DNA of 64,000 nucleotides from Panulirus ornatus. Its lineage: Eukaryota; Arthropoda; Malacostraca; Decapoda; Palinuridae. How positions within the stretch are numbered: the first letter of the stretch is position 1; each line of letters starts with the position of its first letter. The notes beneath the pieces were generated by a model, which saw only the letters and a list, made by a program, of their open reading frames with translations, was not told the DNA's origin and did not search any database. This document shows, one piece after another, positions 13,614 to 26,009 of this stretch. Location of the stretch: the NCBI RefSeq assembly GCF_036320965.1, contig NC_092271.1, positions 13,228,596 through 13,292,595 on the forward strand, given 5' to 3'. A program made the position numbers and the translations under genes.

Positions 13614-15666
13614 GGAAAGAGGAAAAATTAAACATAATTTTTCCTCGTGGATATCAGCAAATACTAGAAGACGCGCATCAGTGTAACATTGCAGGACACA
13701 CACACACACACACTCAGTTGAGTTAGGAATGAATAAGGATTGCGTGCTGGCGATCTCAAAAGTTGCAAGAGGTAAAAAAAAGGCAAGACTTGGGATGGTA
13801 GCTTCTATCTTGAAAATCATGCAAATTAGCAGTTCACTCGCAATGTCAAATATTAAAAACAAGGCACAAAGTGGTACAGTAAGGCAATGACTACTGACGA
13901 GTGTAAAATTTTGTGGAGATAGCGAAGAGCATATGATTATTGAAGGTGTAGTGATGAGAGCAAGGCAAGGTACGAGGTGGTGGCGGGGGATGGCGGTCTT
14001 AGGCCATTGGCAACACGAAATATGTAACAGCACGAAGAACCCGACGCCGCAGGCAGCAGTGGCGATGAATGCGTGACCTCATAACACTGGGGACACATGT
14101 TATTTGACTGGTTGATTGATAGTGTGTATGACTGGAGTGATGCTAGAGTGAATGCGAATGCGCATGTGCATGTAACAAATGGCAAGGGAGTGACGAGTGA
14201 GGCAAAACGAGGAATATGTGTTATTAAGTGATCCTGTTGTGATTAGGTGAATATAGAAACATTGCATAGAGAAGGGAACAGGACGAAGTGGAAGCGAGGG
14301 GCTTGTGGTGAACAAGAAATAGATGTAGATAAGTTGATGTGCATTAGAGGACAGATGTGAGAAAGACAATAAACAAATGGATTTATGATCATGCTTTCAT
14401 GGAATGGAGAAGATACAAAGTTGATATGCTCTGTGGAAGGTATTAAGAATATATGGTGTGGGAGGAAAGTTGTTAGAAGCAGTGAAAAGTTTTTATCGAG
14501 GATGTAAGGCATGTGTACGTGTAGGAAGAGAGGAAAGTGATTGGTTCTCAGTGAATGTAGGTTTGCGGCAGGGGTGTGTGATGTCTCCATGATTGTTTAA
14601 TTTGTTTATGATGGGGTTGTTAGGGAGGTGAATGCAAGAGTTTTGGAAAGAGGGGCAAGTATGAAGTCTGTTGGGATGAGAGAGCTTGGGAAGTGAGTCA
14701 GTTGTTGTTCGCTGATGATACAGCGCTGGTGGCTGATTCATGTGAGAAACTGCAGAAGCTGGTGACTGAGTTTGGAAAAGTGTGTGGAAGAAGAAAGTTA
14801 AGAGTAAATGTGAATAAGAGCAAGGTTATTAGGTACAGTAGGGTTGAGGGTCAAGTCAATTGGGAGGTGAGTTTGAATGGAGAAAAACTGGAGGAAGTGA
14901 AGTGTTTTAGATATCTGGGAGTGGATCTGTCAGCGGATGGAACCATGGAAGCGGAAGTGGATCATAGGGTGGGGGAGGGGGCGAAAATCCTGGGAGCCTT
15001 GAAGAATGTGTGGAAGTCGAGAACATTATCTCGGAAAGCAAAAATGGGTATGTTTGAAGGAATAGTGGTTCCAACAATGTTGTATGGTTGCGAGGCGTGG
15101 GCTATGGATAGAGTGGTGCGCAGGAGGATGGATGTGCTGGAAATGAGATGTTTGAGGACAATGTGTGGTGTGAGGTGATTTGATCGAGTGAGTAACGTAA
15201 GGGTAAGAGAGATGTGTGGAAATAAAAAGAGCATGGTTGAGAGAGCAGAAGAGGGTGTTTTGAAGTGGTTTGGGCACATGGAGAGGATGAGTGAGGAAAG
15301 ATTGACCAAGAGGATATATGTGTCGGAGGTGGAGGGAACAAGGAGAAGAGGGAGACCAAATTGGAGGTGGAAAGATGGAGTGAAAAAGATTTTGTGTGAT
15401 CGGGGCCTGAACATGCAGGAGGGTGAAAGGAGGGCAAGGAATAGAGTGAATTGGAGCGATGTGGTATACCGGGGTTGACGTGCTGTCAGTGGATTGAAGC
15501 AGGGCATGTGAAGCGTCTGGGGTAAACCATGGAAAGCTGTGTAGGTATGTATATTTGCGTGTGTGGACGTATGTATATACATGTGTATGGGGGGGGGTTG
15601 GGCCATTTCTTTCGTCTGTTTCCTTGCGCTACCTCGCAAACGCGGGAGACAGCGACAAAGTATAAA

Positions 15667-15712
<46 letters not shown>

Positions 15713-17380
15713 AGACCAAGAAAATATACCTATTCGAATTATACGTAAATGAGAGTAGGATTATCAGCACAAATCATCGTTAGTGCCGATCTAAAAGGCT
15801 CCACCGAATGTTCGAATAAATGTCTAATTATATAGTATATATAAAACTACCAAGATGAATGTTCAAATCCGATGATTAAACTTTACATCCACGAAGATTT
15901 CCAAACCTTGACCAGTAACTCCTCCCTCAGTGCGACATCCGAATCAAGATCAATCCTAAATATTCCTTTTAATAAAGTCACCAAAACGCTGGCAAGAGCT
16001 GGTTTCCCTAAGTTACCGTAACAAGCAACAGCATATCTCTCCAAAATCACAAACTTGGTGTACGTCGTGTGCTTTCAGAATGATCGGGTTGCTGTGGCTG
16101 GCGACATCTTCAAACGTTACTGAAAGTCGTGGACTCACGAACGCTCCTGTGAGAGGCTAGTCTTCTAGCTTGAAAAACATTCAAATCTGCAGTTCACACT
16201 CGCACTCATGTTCGATTTTAAATGAACATCTCAAGTGCTTACAGGTAAGGCATTTAACTACTGACAAGTGTCATATTTTTCCTCGTGGATATCAGCAAAG
16301 ACGCATACATGAATTATAAGGCTACCTGTAGGTGCTGAGAGCAGGACAAGGACGACAGGGTGGCGGGGGCGTGGCCGGTCTTTTGCCCACTTGGCAACCA
16401 CGCCCACTTCCTCCTCCGTCAACCAGCCAACAAACACCCGCACGCCCGAGTCCTGGTGCAGCCGCTGAACGTACCCCGCCAGCGTCTCCTGCCAGGGGAC
16501 ACATGTTATTATAACTGGTGATGGTAGGGTGCTCTGGAGTGATGCTAAAGTGAACGAACCATAACGTGCAGTGATGTGGGAGACACTACATGGCACGGGA
16601 GTGACGGTGCAGAGCACGGAGGAAGATATGTGCTACAAGAGAGTGACGCTGTTGTGGTGTAGTGAATATAAGAAAACATTGCATAGAACAGAGGAAACAG
16701 GACGATAAACGGATGACTCTGTGGTGAACAAAGAAAATAGTATGTAAGCATAATAGATAATGTGATGAACGAGGACAGGAGGAGCTGTCAAAGACAATAT
16801 AACAAATGGAGATTATATATACATGCATCATGGAAAGACGAAAGAACAACACTTTGACTTCTAAACTGCCAATATTTTCTATTTCATGTATACTTGTTAC
16901 CTTCCCATACTCTCATGAAAAGCCCACTTTTAGTATTCCAGGCGCATCAGTACTTCACAAAAAAATCGACTACATTACGCTGAATATTAAAACAAAAAGA
17001 AAAATGCAGATTCATAGAGCCTCATCCATTCTGATTTTACGTATCAAAAATGCCATACCTTTAAACATACTGTTTTTCCAGAATCTAATTGTTCTGTAAT
17101 GATTGTCTTACCAATGCCAACACACGTTGAAAAGATGGGTCCCACGAGTGTATAATCTCCTTCCCCCGTAATGTAAAAACGGGCCATTATCGGCACAGGC
17201 CGGCTCACGTGTAACTGCTGTGTCGTGGGCTTAAACTAATGTGTATGTATAATCTGTCTCGCGAGACAGTAGTGTTTATCATTCATTTTCAACGGCAGAC
17301 AAGATTTATAACCCTAACTACAAAATCTATACTTTCCCACAAAGTAAGAAGGGTTTTGAATGTGTATATATGTATATGTC

Positions 17381-17431
<51 letters not shown>

Positions 17432-19894
17432 ACATTGAGATGTATAGGTGTGGACGTGTATGTATATACATATGTATGTGGGTGGGTTGGGCCATTCTTT
17501 CGTCTGTTTCCTTGCGCTCCCTCGCTAACGCGGGAGACAGCGACAAAGCAAAATAGATATAAATGAATATATATCTCGCAGAAACTAACAACTTAACCTT
17601 TGCAAACCTAACTCAACCTAGCCTAGCTAACGTTGCTTTGGGAACGTCTTCCCAACCTACAACTCGTCTGCTGTGCTTCAGGCGCCGTATCCAGGATAGG
17701 GTCAAGCGAGGAAGAAATAGAAACTAATGATGAAAAGTTCAAAACAAGTAGAATGTAAGAACACGTTGTATCATAAGGAACCTGGCACTTTTTTTTTTTT
17801 TAACTATTTGGATGTAAATCACATATCAAATTTTCTTACGTAGATATGGTGACCATTTTTTGAATGATAATAAACTTATACTGTATTTCATAACACGATG
17901 CTGACAGCAATAATCAAAGGAGTTATGTTCGATGAAACAAATGCATAAGCTTTTGCTCAAAGAAGACATTGAAGTTGTGCGCACGAACATGGTTTACTGC
18001 TGTAAATCAATGAAACAGTTAAGTAGACAGAGATATACTTTTAGAGAAGGTAGTCGAACGTGTTCCTATATCGACATGAAATAACCAAATGTAGATCAGC
18101 TAATTTAATACAAATATGAAAAATAGATATGCAAGTTAAAGCCACAGCTGCTGTTTATTTAACAGTTTTTGGAAGCAACACAAACTCATGCTCTCCTAAT
18201 GAGAAACAAAGTGAAATACAGTTATCCTTATCTCCAGTATCCCGTACTCGGCTAATCTAATCAATCTACATCCTTTTTTTTTTCCAAACGCTACATAATT
18301 TCTTTCATACCTTCATTCACGCGTACCATATAACATAGCATTCAAAAACAAGTCTACTGCATCATTCCCCGTTGCCCCATTGTTTACGACAGACGCTATC
18401 ACATATGAATTATGTACTTGTGTATATATGTATATGTCTGTGTATGTATATATTTGCGTTGAAATGTATAGGTATGAATATGTGCACGTGTTGACGTGTA
18501 TGTATATGCATGTGTATGTGGGTGTTGGGCCATTCTATCGTCTGTTTCCTTGCGCTACCTCACTAACGCGGGAGACAGCGACAACGTACAAAGAAAAAAA
18601 AAAATCAAGGTTTTGTACCCCAGTAAACGATCATTCATGCAATAATCAGTATGGTCCTCACTAGGTGCTGCCGAGGTGGTGAAGCTAGATGCGGCTCGAG
18701 GGTGACGAGGCCACCCTGTATGAGGTCGTGTATGGCCACTTGGGCCGTGTGTATCATCACATCACGGGAGGTCAACAAGCCTATCATCACTTTCCTTGAC
18801 TGGATGGCAACCGACTTGACTTTCTTCGGTGATGTCGATTCGGTATCTGCAGGTCGAGAGGTCACTGTCGTCGGCGTTTGAGCCACATCTGTGGATTGGG
18901 GCGTCTCAGTCTTCAGAGGTGTTTCCTCCAACTGTTCTGTACTCGTAGACTGCTGGTGCAACATTTTAGCAACATCTGTTTGAAGAAATGACATTTTATG
19001 TGTACATTTCTTAATGCAAATATTTTCTTTACCTATCCCTCACACGATCACAATAACTAGGATTTTAAGAATAAGCGGCCCGAATTACACTTTTTTTGTG
19101 TGTGGTACTGACTGAAGGTAGATATACATCTCTCCTGCATATCTCAAGAGACATCAGTAGCGAGGCTTAAAATGAAAGTTTAGCTCTCACTCTCACCGTC
19201 TTACACAGACTTCTGAAAAGTACGTTCTGACGTAAGTGTCTCTATCATACATCGAATGAATTAAGATAACTCGTGAATAAAAATCTATATGGTTTCAGCA
19301 AAAGACAACCTCAAGTGTTTCTGGCACCCTCACTGTACACAACATTGTATGTATATAGATATGAAACTTCAGCGTACAACTTTGACTCTGTAAATAGCCT
19401 AATTCAAAATGGATGATACCCTTTTCTAGATCGAAATCTGCAATGGTACCTATGATAATTTGCACACCAAAGCTAACAACAACGCTCAAGATATCCTATC
19501 ATGGAGTTAAAAGTTAACCCGATGTTTAATGATTATAATGAGTCGAATATCGATCCTAACATCGCTGTCTTGTGATAGAGCTGAACTTTTAATGATCGCT
19601 CTCAATAACACTAAAGAATACAGTTTCAAAAATCCTGCAGAATTTAGAAGCAAACTGATTACAGGGTAAACAAATGCGCACGTTAGGAAAAGATGAGCGC
19701 CAACCCCCGCAAGACTTACATGCAGAGCAGCTCTTCCTAGCGAAGTCGAGTGTGCGTTGCTCCCTGACTGCGGCTTCCAGTGAAGCCTCCTGGTAGGCCA
19801 TGTGCCAGCAAGACACACCCACCAGAGCCCCGAAAGCTGCCACCACCACCACTATCGCCACCAGGCCCAAGCACCGCTGTTTCCCGCTTAACAT
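9755..19894 (-). CDS. Type II membrane protein with periplasmic-binding-like (LivJ/ANF-receptor fold) ectodomain; frameshifted
   Basis: Exons on the minus strand: 19894-19720, 18975-18662, 16488-16326, 12638-12538, 10653-10543 and 10424-9755. Every junction has GT/AG ends and compatible phases (1,0,1,0,0). The start chosen is the ATG at 19894, immediately after an acceptor-like CAG, so coding may extend upstream. Residues about 8-30 form one membrane segment ([19 protein letters not shown]). Residues 60-118 are a Ser/Thr/Pro-rich stalk. From about residue 120 ([11 protein letters not shown]) the alternation of beta strands and helices resembles a type 1 periplasmic-binding domain: [82 protein letters not shown]. 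No cytosolic kinase, cyclase or channel segment follows. The last exon needs a one-base correction near 10282-10292; with it the protein is about 510 residues. Family identity comes from pattern recognition, and the ligand is unknown. Confidence 0.62.
13467..13609 (-). mobile_element. Partial SINE and GT microsatellite
   Basis: The reverse complement shows the SINE 3-prime half (AAGGAACAGAGAAGGGGGCC through GCGAGAAATGGCGAATAGTA). The 5-prime half is missing and is replaced by (GT)n at 13577-13609. It lies in an intron of the binding-protein-like gene. Confidence 0.65.
13790..14412 (-). pseudogene. Decayed duplicate of the exon at 16326-16488 with its flanks
   Basis: This stretch aligns in the same orientation with 16150-16812. 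Shared landmarks include CTTGAAAA...CATTCAAAT/ATGCAAAT, GGCAATGACTACTGACGAGTGT versus its 16.2 kb partner, GGTGGCGGGGG...GCGGTCTT...TTGGCAAC, and GACACATGTTAT at the exon acceptor. The coding part (about 13970-14095) has lost most of the central exon sequence and its reading frame, so it is a dead exon copy. The duplicated tract stops where a LINE fragment begins (about 14415). It lies in the intron between exons 16326 and 12638 of the binding-protein-like gene. Confidence 0.6.
14415..15668 (+). mobile_element. LINE fragment, RT C-terminal half
   Basis: Begins at TGGAAGGTATTAAGAATATA in the RT region and includes [12 protein letters not shown], the [12 protein letters not shown] block and the [12 protein letters not shown] end. 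Frame breaks lie near 14590 and 15177. The 3-prime UTR ends at the GCGACAAAGTAT tail and a TA tract at 15669-15711. Confidence 0.8.
16150..16812. repeat. Intact partner of a local direct duplication, carrying a functional exon
   Basis: Similarity with 13790-14412 covers both flanks of the exon at 16326-16488. After the exon both copies continue through TTGCATAGA, ACAGGACGA and GTGGTGAACAA and end near ACAAATGGA. Only this copy keeps the open exon with its donor (ACAG|GTAGCC) and acceptor (CCCTGGCAG). Confidence 0.6.
17390..17560 (+). mobile_element. LINE 3-prime UTR fragment with TA tract
   Basis: A TA tract (17390-17427) is followed by TACATTGAGATGTATAGGTG and the GGGTTGGGCCATTCTTTCGT block, ending GCGACAAAGCAAAATAGA. 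Confidence 0.65.
18410..18595 (+). mobile_element. LINE 3-prime UTR fragment
   Basis: Carries GAATTATGTACTTGTGTATA through GCGGGAGACAGCGACAACGT, with no coding part. It sits just downstream of an exon of the binding-protein-like gene, on the opposite strand. Confidence 0.65.
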
Positions 19895-20173
19895 CTGTAA
19901 CACGTACACACAGCCATCAATAGGTTCCTCAATTTTGTGGAATTTGCATGGCTCTGGAGCCCAGTGATCAGTTAGCGCTTACATCAACATGAAAAAAGCT
20001 GTCATATGTTATATTCAAGATGCGTCAAAACACCAATAAACCAATTTCCGCTAACGACCGCGCTCACGCCAGTTATGAAGGTCTTACAGTGACATCTGCC
20101 GTCTGATTAACGCTGTTGTTATCCACGCAATTTAACTAACAATTTTACTACAGCTTTATTGTCGTCTACTTAC

Positions 20174-20245
20174 CTTATCTTGATTGGAACCCTCTGCTAA
20201 GGGCACGAGTGTACGGTACCGTATGCCAACGACGCTCACAACAAA
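20174..20245 (-). CDS. Possible additional 5-prime exon of the binding-protein-like gene
   Basis: A 72-base open stretch is bounded by an acceptor (TTTTCAG at 20250-20246) and a good donor (AAG|GTAAGT at 20174/20173). It is phase 0 at both ends and would encode FVVSVVGIRYRTLVPLAEG followed by SNQDK. It splices in frame to the exon at 19894. If used, translation starts further upstream and the membrane segment is preceded by a longer cytosolic tail. Further 5-prime exons were not found. Confidence 0.4.
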
Positions 20246-20564
20246 CTGAAAATAGCGAAAAAATCTAAATTCGTAAGAGCAGGAAAGAGTTGCCAATAAA
20301 GGTTGAGACTACCACATTGAATACGTGACAACTTTCGCGATCGCTGACCATCAACAGATGGTGCTGGTGCCACACATATACCTTAAATAAGGTTAATTTT
20401 CGTACTTACGTGTTGTATGGTTCAGTTATGAAATAATGGCATTTATTTGGTGATAACCATCAAATCCAAAACATATATACATGTTTGCCGCTCGAATCAC
20501 TGAGGTAAAGCAATAACCATAAGAACACAAGTATGTAAACTCGGCCACAGGAATTCGCGACCAC

Positions 20565-20930
20565 GTACGACATATGTTTATGTCATCTGAACTGGTAACA
20601 TTGTATGGGCAGAGGATCAAGGGTATGGGCAATATTAGTAGAGCGACGTGAACTATTAAAAAGATGGCCACATAAGTCAAATTATTCTTGCATATACGTA
20701 AATGTAGTAGTATGTTTTGCATAATTGGTAACGATCGCGAATGTAAAAAAAAACTATAACGTTAATGAACGTAATATTTCGTGTTGTTAAGAACTGCTGT
20801 TGTCGTACAGGAGCTGCACAATCATCACGTAATAACAATGTTAGATGGTACTTTATCAACAAGTGTCTACTGTGGGAGTACATGTAGGATTCTGTATACC
20901 ATAGAGTTAACTATGAACATAGCAGCTGTG
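20565..20930 (+). repeat. Left arm of a 1.7 kb-spaced inverted repeat
   Basis: Matches the reverse complement of 22660-23012 over about 350 bases. Shared landmarks are GGTAACATTGTATGGG, GTAGAGCGACGTGA, TCGTGTTG..AAGAACTGC and AAGTGTCTACTG. Element type unknown. Confidence 0.7.
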
Positions 20931-20990
20931 TCCAACAGTTGTAAACCTTACATGTTACACGAATGGTTGATGAGTGACCAAAGGGAAAGA

Positions 20991-21071
<81 letters not shown>

Positions 21072-21072
<1 letters not shown>

Positions 21073-22230
21073 CTATGAGTCCACGGGGGAAAATGAAACA
21101 CGATAAGTTCCCAAGTGCACTTTCGTGTAATAATCACATCATCAGGGGAGACATAAGAGAGAAATATAAGTCAGTTGATATACAACAAAGAGACGTAGCT
21201 AGGACGCCATTTGGTAAACATGTGATTGTTCAAGACAGACAATGAGCGTATCATGAACTTATTATGTGGACAAGAAAGTGAATTGTATACAAATTTTATC
21301 AACAATAAAGTTATCCAATTTGTATAGACCTTCCCGAATATTAAGGTTAAAATTCTTTGTGTATTTAATAATAGGAGATTCAATGATATTTCTCGTGGTA
21401 ATAGAGTTAGAGTTAATAACTGACATGGCATTACTCCAGTCAATACAATTATCATAGTTTTTAACGTGATTAAACAAGGCATTTGATTCTTGTCCTGTTC
21501 TTATACTATATCTATGTTGCTTAAGTCTAACAGAAAGATCCTTACAAGTCTGCCCAACATAAAACTTATCACAATTTCTACATGACACTTTATAGATGCA
21601 CCCAGGAGAATTTTCTGGTTAGTTCCTGATTAAGATATTCTTTATAGTATTATTGTTGCTGAAGGCAACATTTTAATTAAAGGATTTAAGCAACATTGGA
21701 AGTAAAATATTATCAAAAGGGAGAACTAAAATATTCTTGGCCTCAATGGGAGGTTTGGGCTCAACGCTATGAAATGACTTCTTCGCTAACTTAAGGGATT
21801 TATCAATGAAAGATCTAGGGCACTTCAACTTAGATCCAATAGAATATATCTTCTTAAACTCATCATCAATAAACTCTGGACTGCAAATACGTAATACCCT
21901 AAGGAACATAGAATGAAATGATGATAATTTAACTGTCATGTTGAGATGAGTAACAATGGTATATGAGCATACATTGGTAGGTTTTCTGTATATGCTAACC
22001 TTAACTTGCTTCCTTGCCTATGGATCATGCAATCTAAAAATGGTAACATACCATTATTTTCATTTTCTACAGTAAAATTTGATAGAAGATACTAGATTGT
22101 TAAGTAAGGGGAGAAACGTTTGTAAATTTTCATTTGTTGGTCAAACACAAATTTATATTGGCGAACTCTGAGTTACGGTCATTCGACATATCTACACTTC
22201 AAAACAACGAAATTATATCATCATCAAATA
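21072..22230 (-). mobile_element. Penelope-like retroelement fragment (GIY-YIG endonuclease part)
   Basis: The minus strand at 21588-21262 encodes CRNCDKFYVGQTCKDLSVRL followed by KQHRYSIRTGQ, a GIY-YIG endonuclease as found in Penelope-like elements. Upstream, 21939-21673 encodes the region between the RT and the endonuclease (SSFHSMFLRVLRICSPEFID), and 22230-21950 a decayed RT end. Frame breaks separate these blocks. The element ends in a hammerhead-like segment at about 21100-21152 and abuts a TA tract at 20993-21071. Confidence 0.75.
21100..21152 (-). ncRNA. Hammerhead-ribozyme-like motif in the Penelope terminus
   Basis: On the minus strand CTGATGA (21145-21139) is followed by GTG/CAC, a three-pair stem II, then GAAA (21124-21121) and a two-pair helix III with loop TGCA. 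The expected cleavage site follows the T at 21113, and GGGA then pairs with TCCC upstream of CTGATGA. All core residues are present; an unpaired T sits at the base of stem II. Penelope-like elements are known to carry minimal hammerheads. Confidence 0.6.
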
Positions 22231-22369
22231 ACATACTTCAAAGTGACAGTACGACAATGATGGTGTACAATTACCACAGTGGAATATGTCACATCAACGC
22301 CTTCTCAACCACCCTTGAATGCATGGTTCGCGGAAGCGAAGGGACGGTGGGGGAGAGGCTGAAAATGAA

Positions 22370-22565
22370 GGAGGGAGGGAGGGAGGGAGGGAGCAGGATG
22401 ACTGGTGGTTTTAAGGTTTTAGGGAGATGATGATGGTGAGAACGGGTTAGCACATTTCCAAGAATAATTTCATATCCTATGTTGCTCTGCACGGTCTGAG
22501 GTGAACCGATTGCGTGTTTTGAAATGCACACAGAGGCTTGGGGAGGAAGGGGTAGGGGATGTCCG

Positions 22566-22602
<37 letters not shown>
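22370..22602. repeat. Purine-rich simple repeats
   Basis: (GGGA)n at about 22370-22392 and (GA)n at about 22567-22602, within the spacer of the inverted repeat. Confidence 0.75.
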
Positions 22603-22605
<3 letters not shown>

Positions 22606-22659
22606 GGAGACGGTGAGTTTTTTGAGGTCTCACTGTTGCATGTTCCTGTCGGACACGGT

Positions 22660-23012
22660 TAACTATGGTATACAAAACCCTACATGGACTCCCGCAGTAG
22701 ACACTTGCTAATAAAGTGTCATCTAACATATTATTACTTGATGATTGGCAGCTGCTGTACGACAACGGCAGTTCTTAGCAACACGAAATATTGCGCTCAT
22801 AAACATTTCTTTTTCTTTTTTCATTTACATTCCTGATCGTTATCAAGTATACAAAACATGTTACCACACCTACGTATGTGCAAGAGCAATTTGACTTTTA
22901 TTGGTGGCCATCTATATAACAGCTCACGTCGCTCTACTATATTCAGCCTATTCCCCGCACCCTTGCTCCTCCCCCATACAATGTTACCACCTCAGCTGAC
23001 ATAAACATACGA
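22660..23012 (-). repeat. Right arm of the inverted repeat
   Basis: Reverse-complement partner of 20565-20930; estimated by eye at roughly 80-85 percent identity with small indels. The spacer holds a Penelope-like element and GA-rich repeats. Confidence 0.7.
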
Positions 23013-23814
23013 GGTACGAGATAGCGGACTCCTGTGGTCGAGGTGTATACCAGAAATGGCAGACAAGCCATGGATATGCAGTGCTTATACCTGATTGCAA
23101 ATGATGGTGAGGGAATTTACCAGAAAGCCTTACACAAAAGTATCGATATTTCTTAGACGAATAAACAAATAAAGCGTGAAAAGTGACATGTCAGCAAGAG
23201 ACACTTGTAAACAGCCCTGAACGCTACCAGTCATCTATATACTTAGGGAAAGATTCACTTGCTGCACTACCGGATATAAGTCCTACTTACACCAATAAAA
23301 TTACAGACCACAGGCTTTAGGAAAGTCAGAATGTTTGCAAGGAAATGAGAATAGTGACCGCCTTTTATCACTACTATTTTAACCCTAACCTATTCGTAGA
23401 TAAATCATACAGTTGGAGTATAGAATAATCAGTCATTCAAAAATTCATTCATTAAGCATCATGATATGGTTGAACTGCTTTTTTGAAATCATGGCAGACA
23501 TGACTTTTTTTTTTAATAAAATCAATGAAAATGTCTGCAATTACTAAAATTGTAAGTTTGAGTTTAAGGACTATGATATGGGAAGGGATTGCCCTGAAGT
23601 ATATAAATGAATTTCAGGTTCCTTCAGTGAAATAGGTTTTAAAACCAATATGATAGCATAGTAAACGTCTGTATGAAACGTATGTTGCTGAGAATAGCAC
23701 AAAAAAAAAGGAATTCTACGTTACGTATGATAGTCATTACTGTCATTTGATCAAATTGATTACGGAAAACAGTAAATTGGTTCAAGACAATAAAGCCACG
23801 GTAAATATCTTAAG

Positions 23815-23815
<1 letters not shown>

Positions 23816-23910
<95 letters not shown>

Positions 23911-23935
23911 TTTTATACTTTTTTTTTTTTTTTTA
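23816..23935. repeat. (TA)n and T-rich tract
   Basis: About 87 bases of nearly pure TA followed by T tracts, adjoining a minus-strand LINE 3-prime end. Confidence 0.8.
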
Positions 23936-25304
23936 TACTTTGTCGCTGTCTCCCGCGTCTGCGAGGTAGCGCAAGGAAACAGACGAAAGAAATGGCCCAA
24001 CCCACCCCCCCCCCCATACACATGTACATACACATGTCCACACACGTGTATACATACCTACACAGCTTTCCATGGTCCACCCCAGACGCCTCACATGCCT
24101 TGATTCACTCCACTGACAGCACGTCAACCCCTGTATACCACATCGCTCCAATTCACTCTATTCCTTGCCCTCCTTACACCCTCCTGCATGTTCAGGCCCC
24201 GATCACACAAAATCTTTTTCACTCCATCTTTCCACCTCCAATTTGGTCTCCCTCTTCTCCTCGTTCCCTCCACCTCCGACACATATATCCTCTTGGTCAA
24301 TCTTTCCTCACTCATTCTCTCCATGTGCCCAAACCATTTCAAAACACCCTCTTCTGCTCTCTCAACCACGCTCTTTTTATTTCCACACATCTCTCTTACC
24401 CTTACGTTACTTACTCGATCAAACCACCTCACACCACACATTGTCCTCAAACATCTCATTTCCAGCACATCCATCCTCCTGCGCACAACTCTATCCATAG
24501 CCCACGCCTCGCAACCATACAACATTGTTGGAACCACTATTCCTTCAAACATACCCATTTTTGCTTTCCGAGATAATGTTCTCGACTTCCACACATTTTT
24601 CAAGGCTCCCAAAATTTTCGCCCCCTCCCCCACCCTATGATCCACTTCCGCTTCCATGGTTCCATCCGCTGACAGATCCACTCCCAGATATCTAAAACAC
24701 TTCACTTCCTCCAGTTTTTCTCCATTCAAACTTACCTCCCAATTGACTTGACCCTCACCCCTACTGTACCTAATAACCTTGCTCTTATTCACATTTACTC
24801 TTAACTTTCTTCTTCCACACACTTTACCAAACTCAGTCACCAGCTTCTGCAGTTTCTCACATGAATCAGCCACCAGCGCTGTATCATCAGCGAACAACAA
24901 CTGACTCACTTCCCAGGCTCTCTCATCCCCAACAGACTTCATACTTGCCCCTCTTTCCAGGACTCTTGCATTTACCTCCCTAACAACCCCATCCATAAAC
25001 AAATTAAACAACCATGGAGACATCACACACCCCTGCCGCAAACCTACATTCACTGAGAACCAATCACTTTCCTCTCTTCCCTACACGTACACATGCCTTA
25101 CATCCTCGATAAAAACTTTTCACTGCTTCTAACAACTTGCCTCCCACACCATATATTCTTAATACCTTCCACAGAGCATCTCTATCAACTCTATCATATG
25201 CCTTCTCCAGATCCATAAATGCTACATACAAATCCATTTGCTTTTCTAAGTATTTCTCACATACATTCTTCAAAGCAAACACCTGATCCACACATCCTCT
25301 ACCA

Positions 25305-25305
<1 letters not shown>
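23936..25305 (-). mobile_element. LINE fragment, RT to 3-prime UTR
   Basis: A 309-residue open frame at 25053-24124 covers [23 protein letters not shown] and the C-terminal block. Upstream it continues to GRGCVDQ, where it is cut by a TA tract at 25309. A single-base break lies near 25080. Confidence 0.85.
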
Positions 25306-25365
<60 letters not shown>

Positions 25366-25367
<2 letters not shown>

Positions 25368-25598
25368 ATCCCTGATGATAGGGGAGAAAGAATACTTCCC
25401 ACGCATTTCCTGCGTGTCGTAAAAGGTGACTAAAAGGAAGGGAGCTGGGGGCTGGAAATCCTCCCCTCCCATCCTTTTTTATTATTTCTTTTTCTATTTT
25501 CCAAAAGAAGGAACAGATAAGGAGCAAAGTGAGGATATTCCCTCTAAGGCTCAGTCCTCTGTTCTTAACGCTACCTCGTTACCGCGGGAGATGGCGAA

Positions 25599-25600
<2 letters not shown>
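25366..25600 (+). mobile_element. SINE copy
   Basis: Diverged family member (CCCTGATGATAGGGGAGA start, GTCGTAAAAGGTGACTAAAA core) between TA tracts at 25309-25365 and 25600-25670. Confidence 0.7.
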
Positions 25601-25669
<69 letters not shown>

Positions 25670-25674
<5 letters not shown>

Positions 25675-25918
25675 GGGGATAGGGGATTAAGAATACTTCC
25701 CACGTATTCCCTGCGTGTCGTAGAAGGCGACTAAAAGGGGAGGGAGCGGGAGGCTGGAAATCCTCCCCTCTTGTTCGTTTTTTTTTTTTTTAATTTTCCA
25801 AAAGAAGGAACAGAGAATTGGGCCAGGTGAGGGTATTCCCTCAAAGGCCCAGTCCTCTGTTCTTAATGCTACCTCGCTAACGCGGGAAATGGCGAATAGT
25901 TTAAAAGAAAAAAAAAAA

Positions 25919-25921
<3 letters not shown>
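25670..25921 (+). mobile_element. SINE copy
   Basis: Close to the family consensus. It ends GCGAATAGTTTAAAAG and an A tract followed by TA repeats at 25922-25991. Confidence 0.75.
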
Positions 25922-25994
<73 letters not shown>

Positions 25995-26009
25995 CATTTA
26001 TCATTTATC

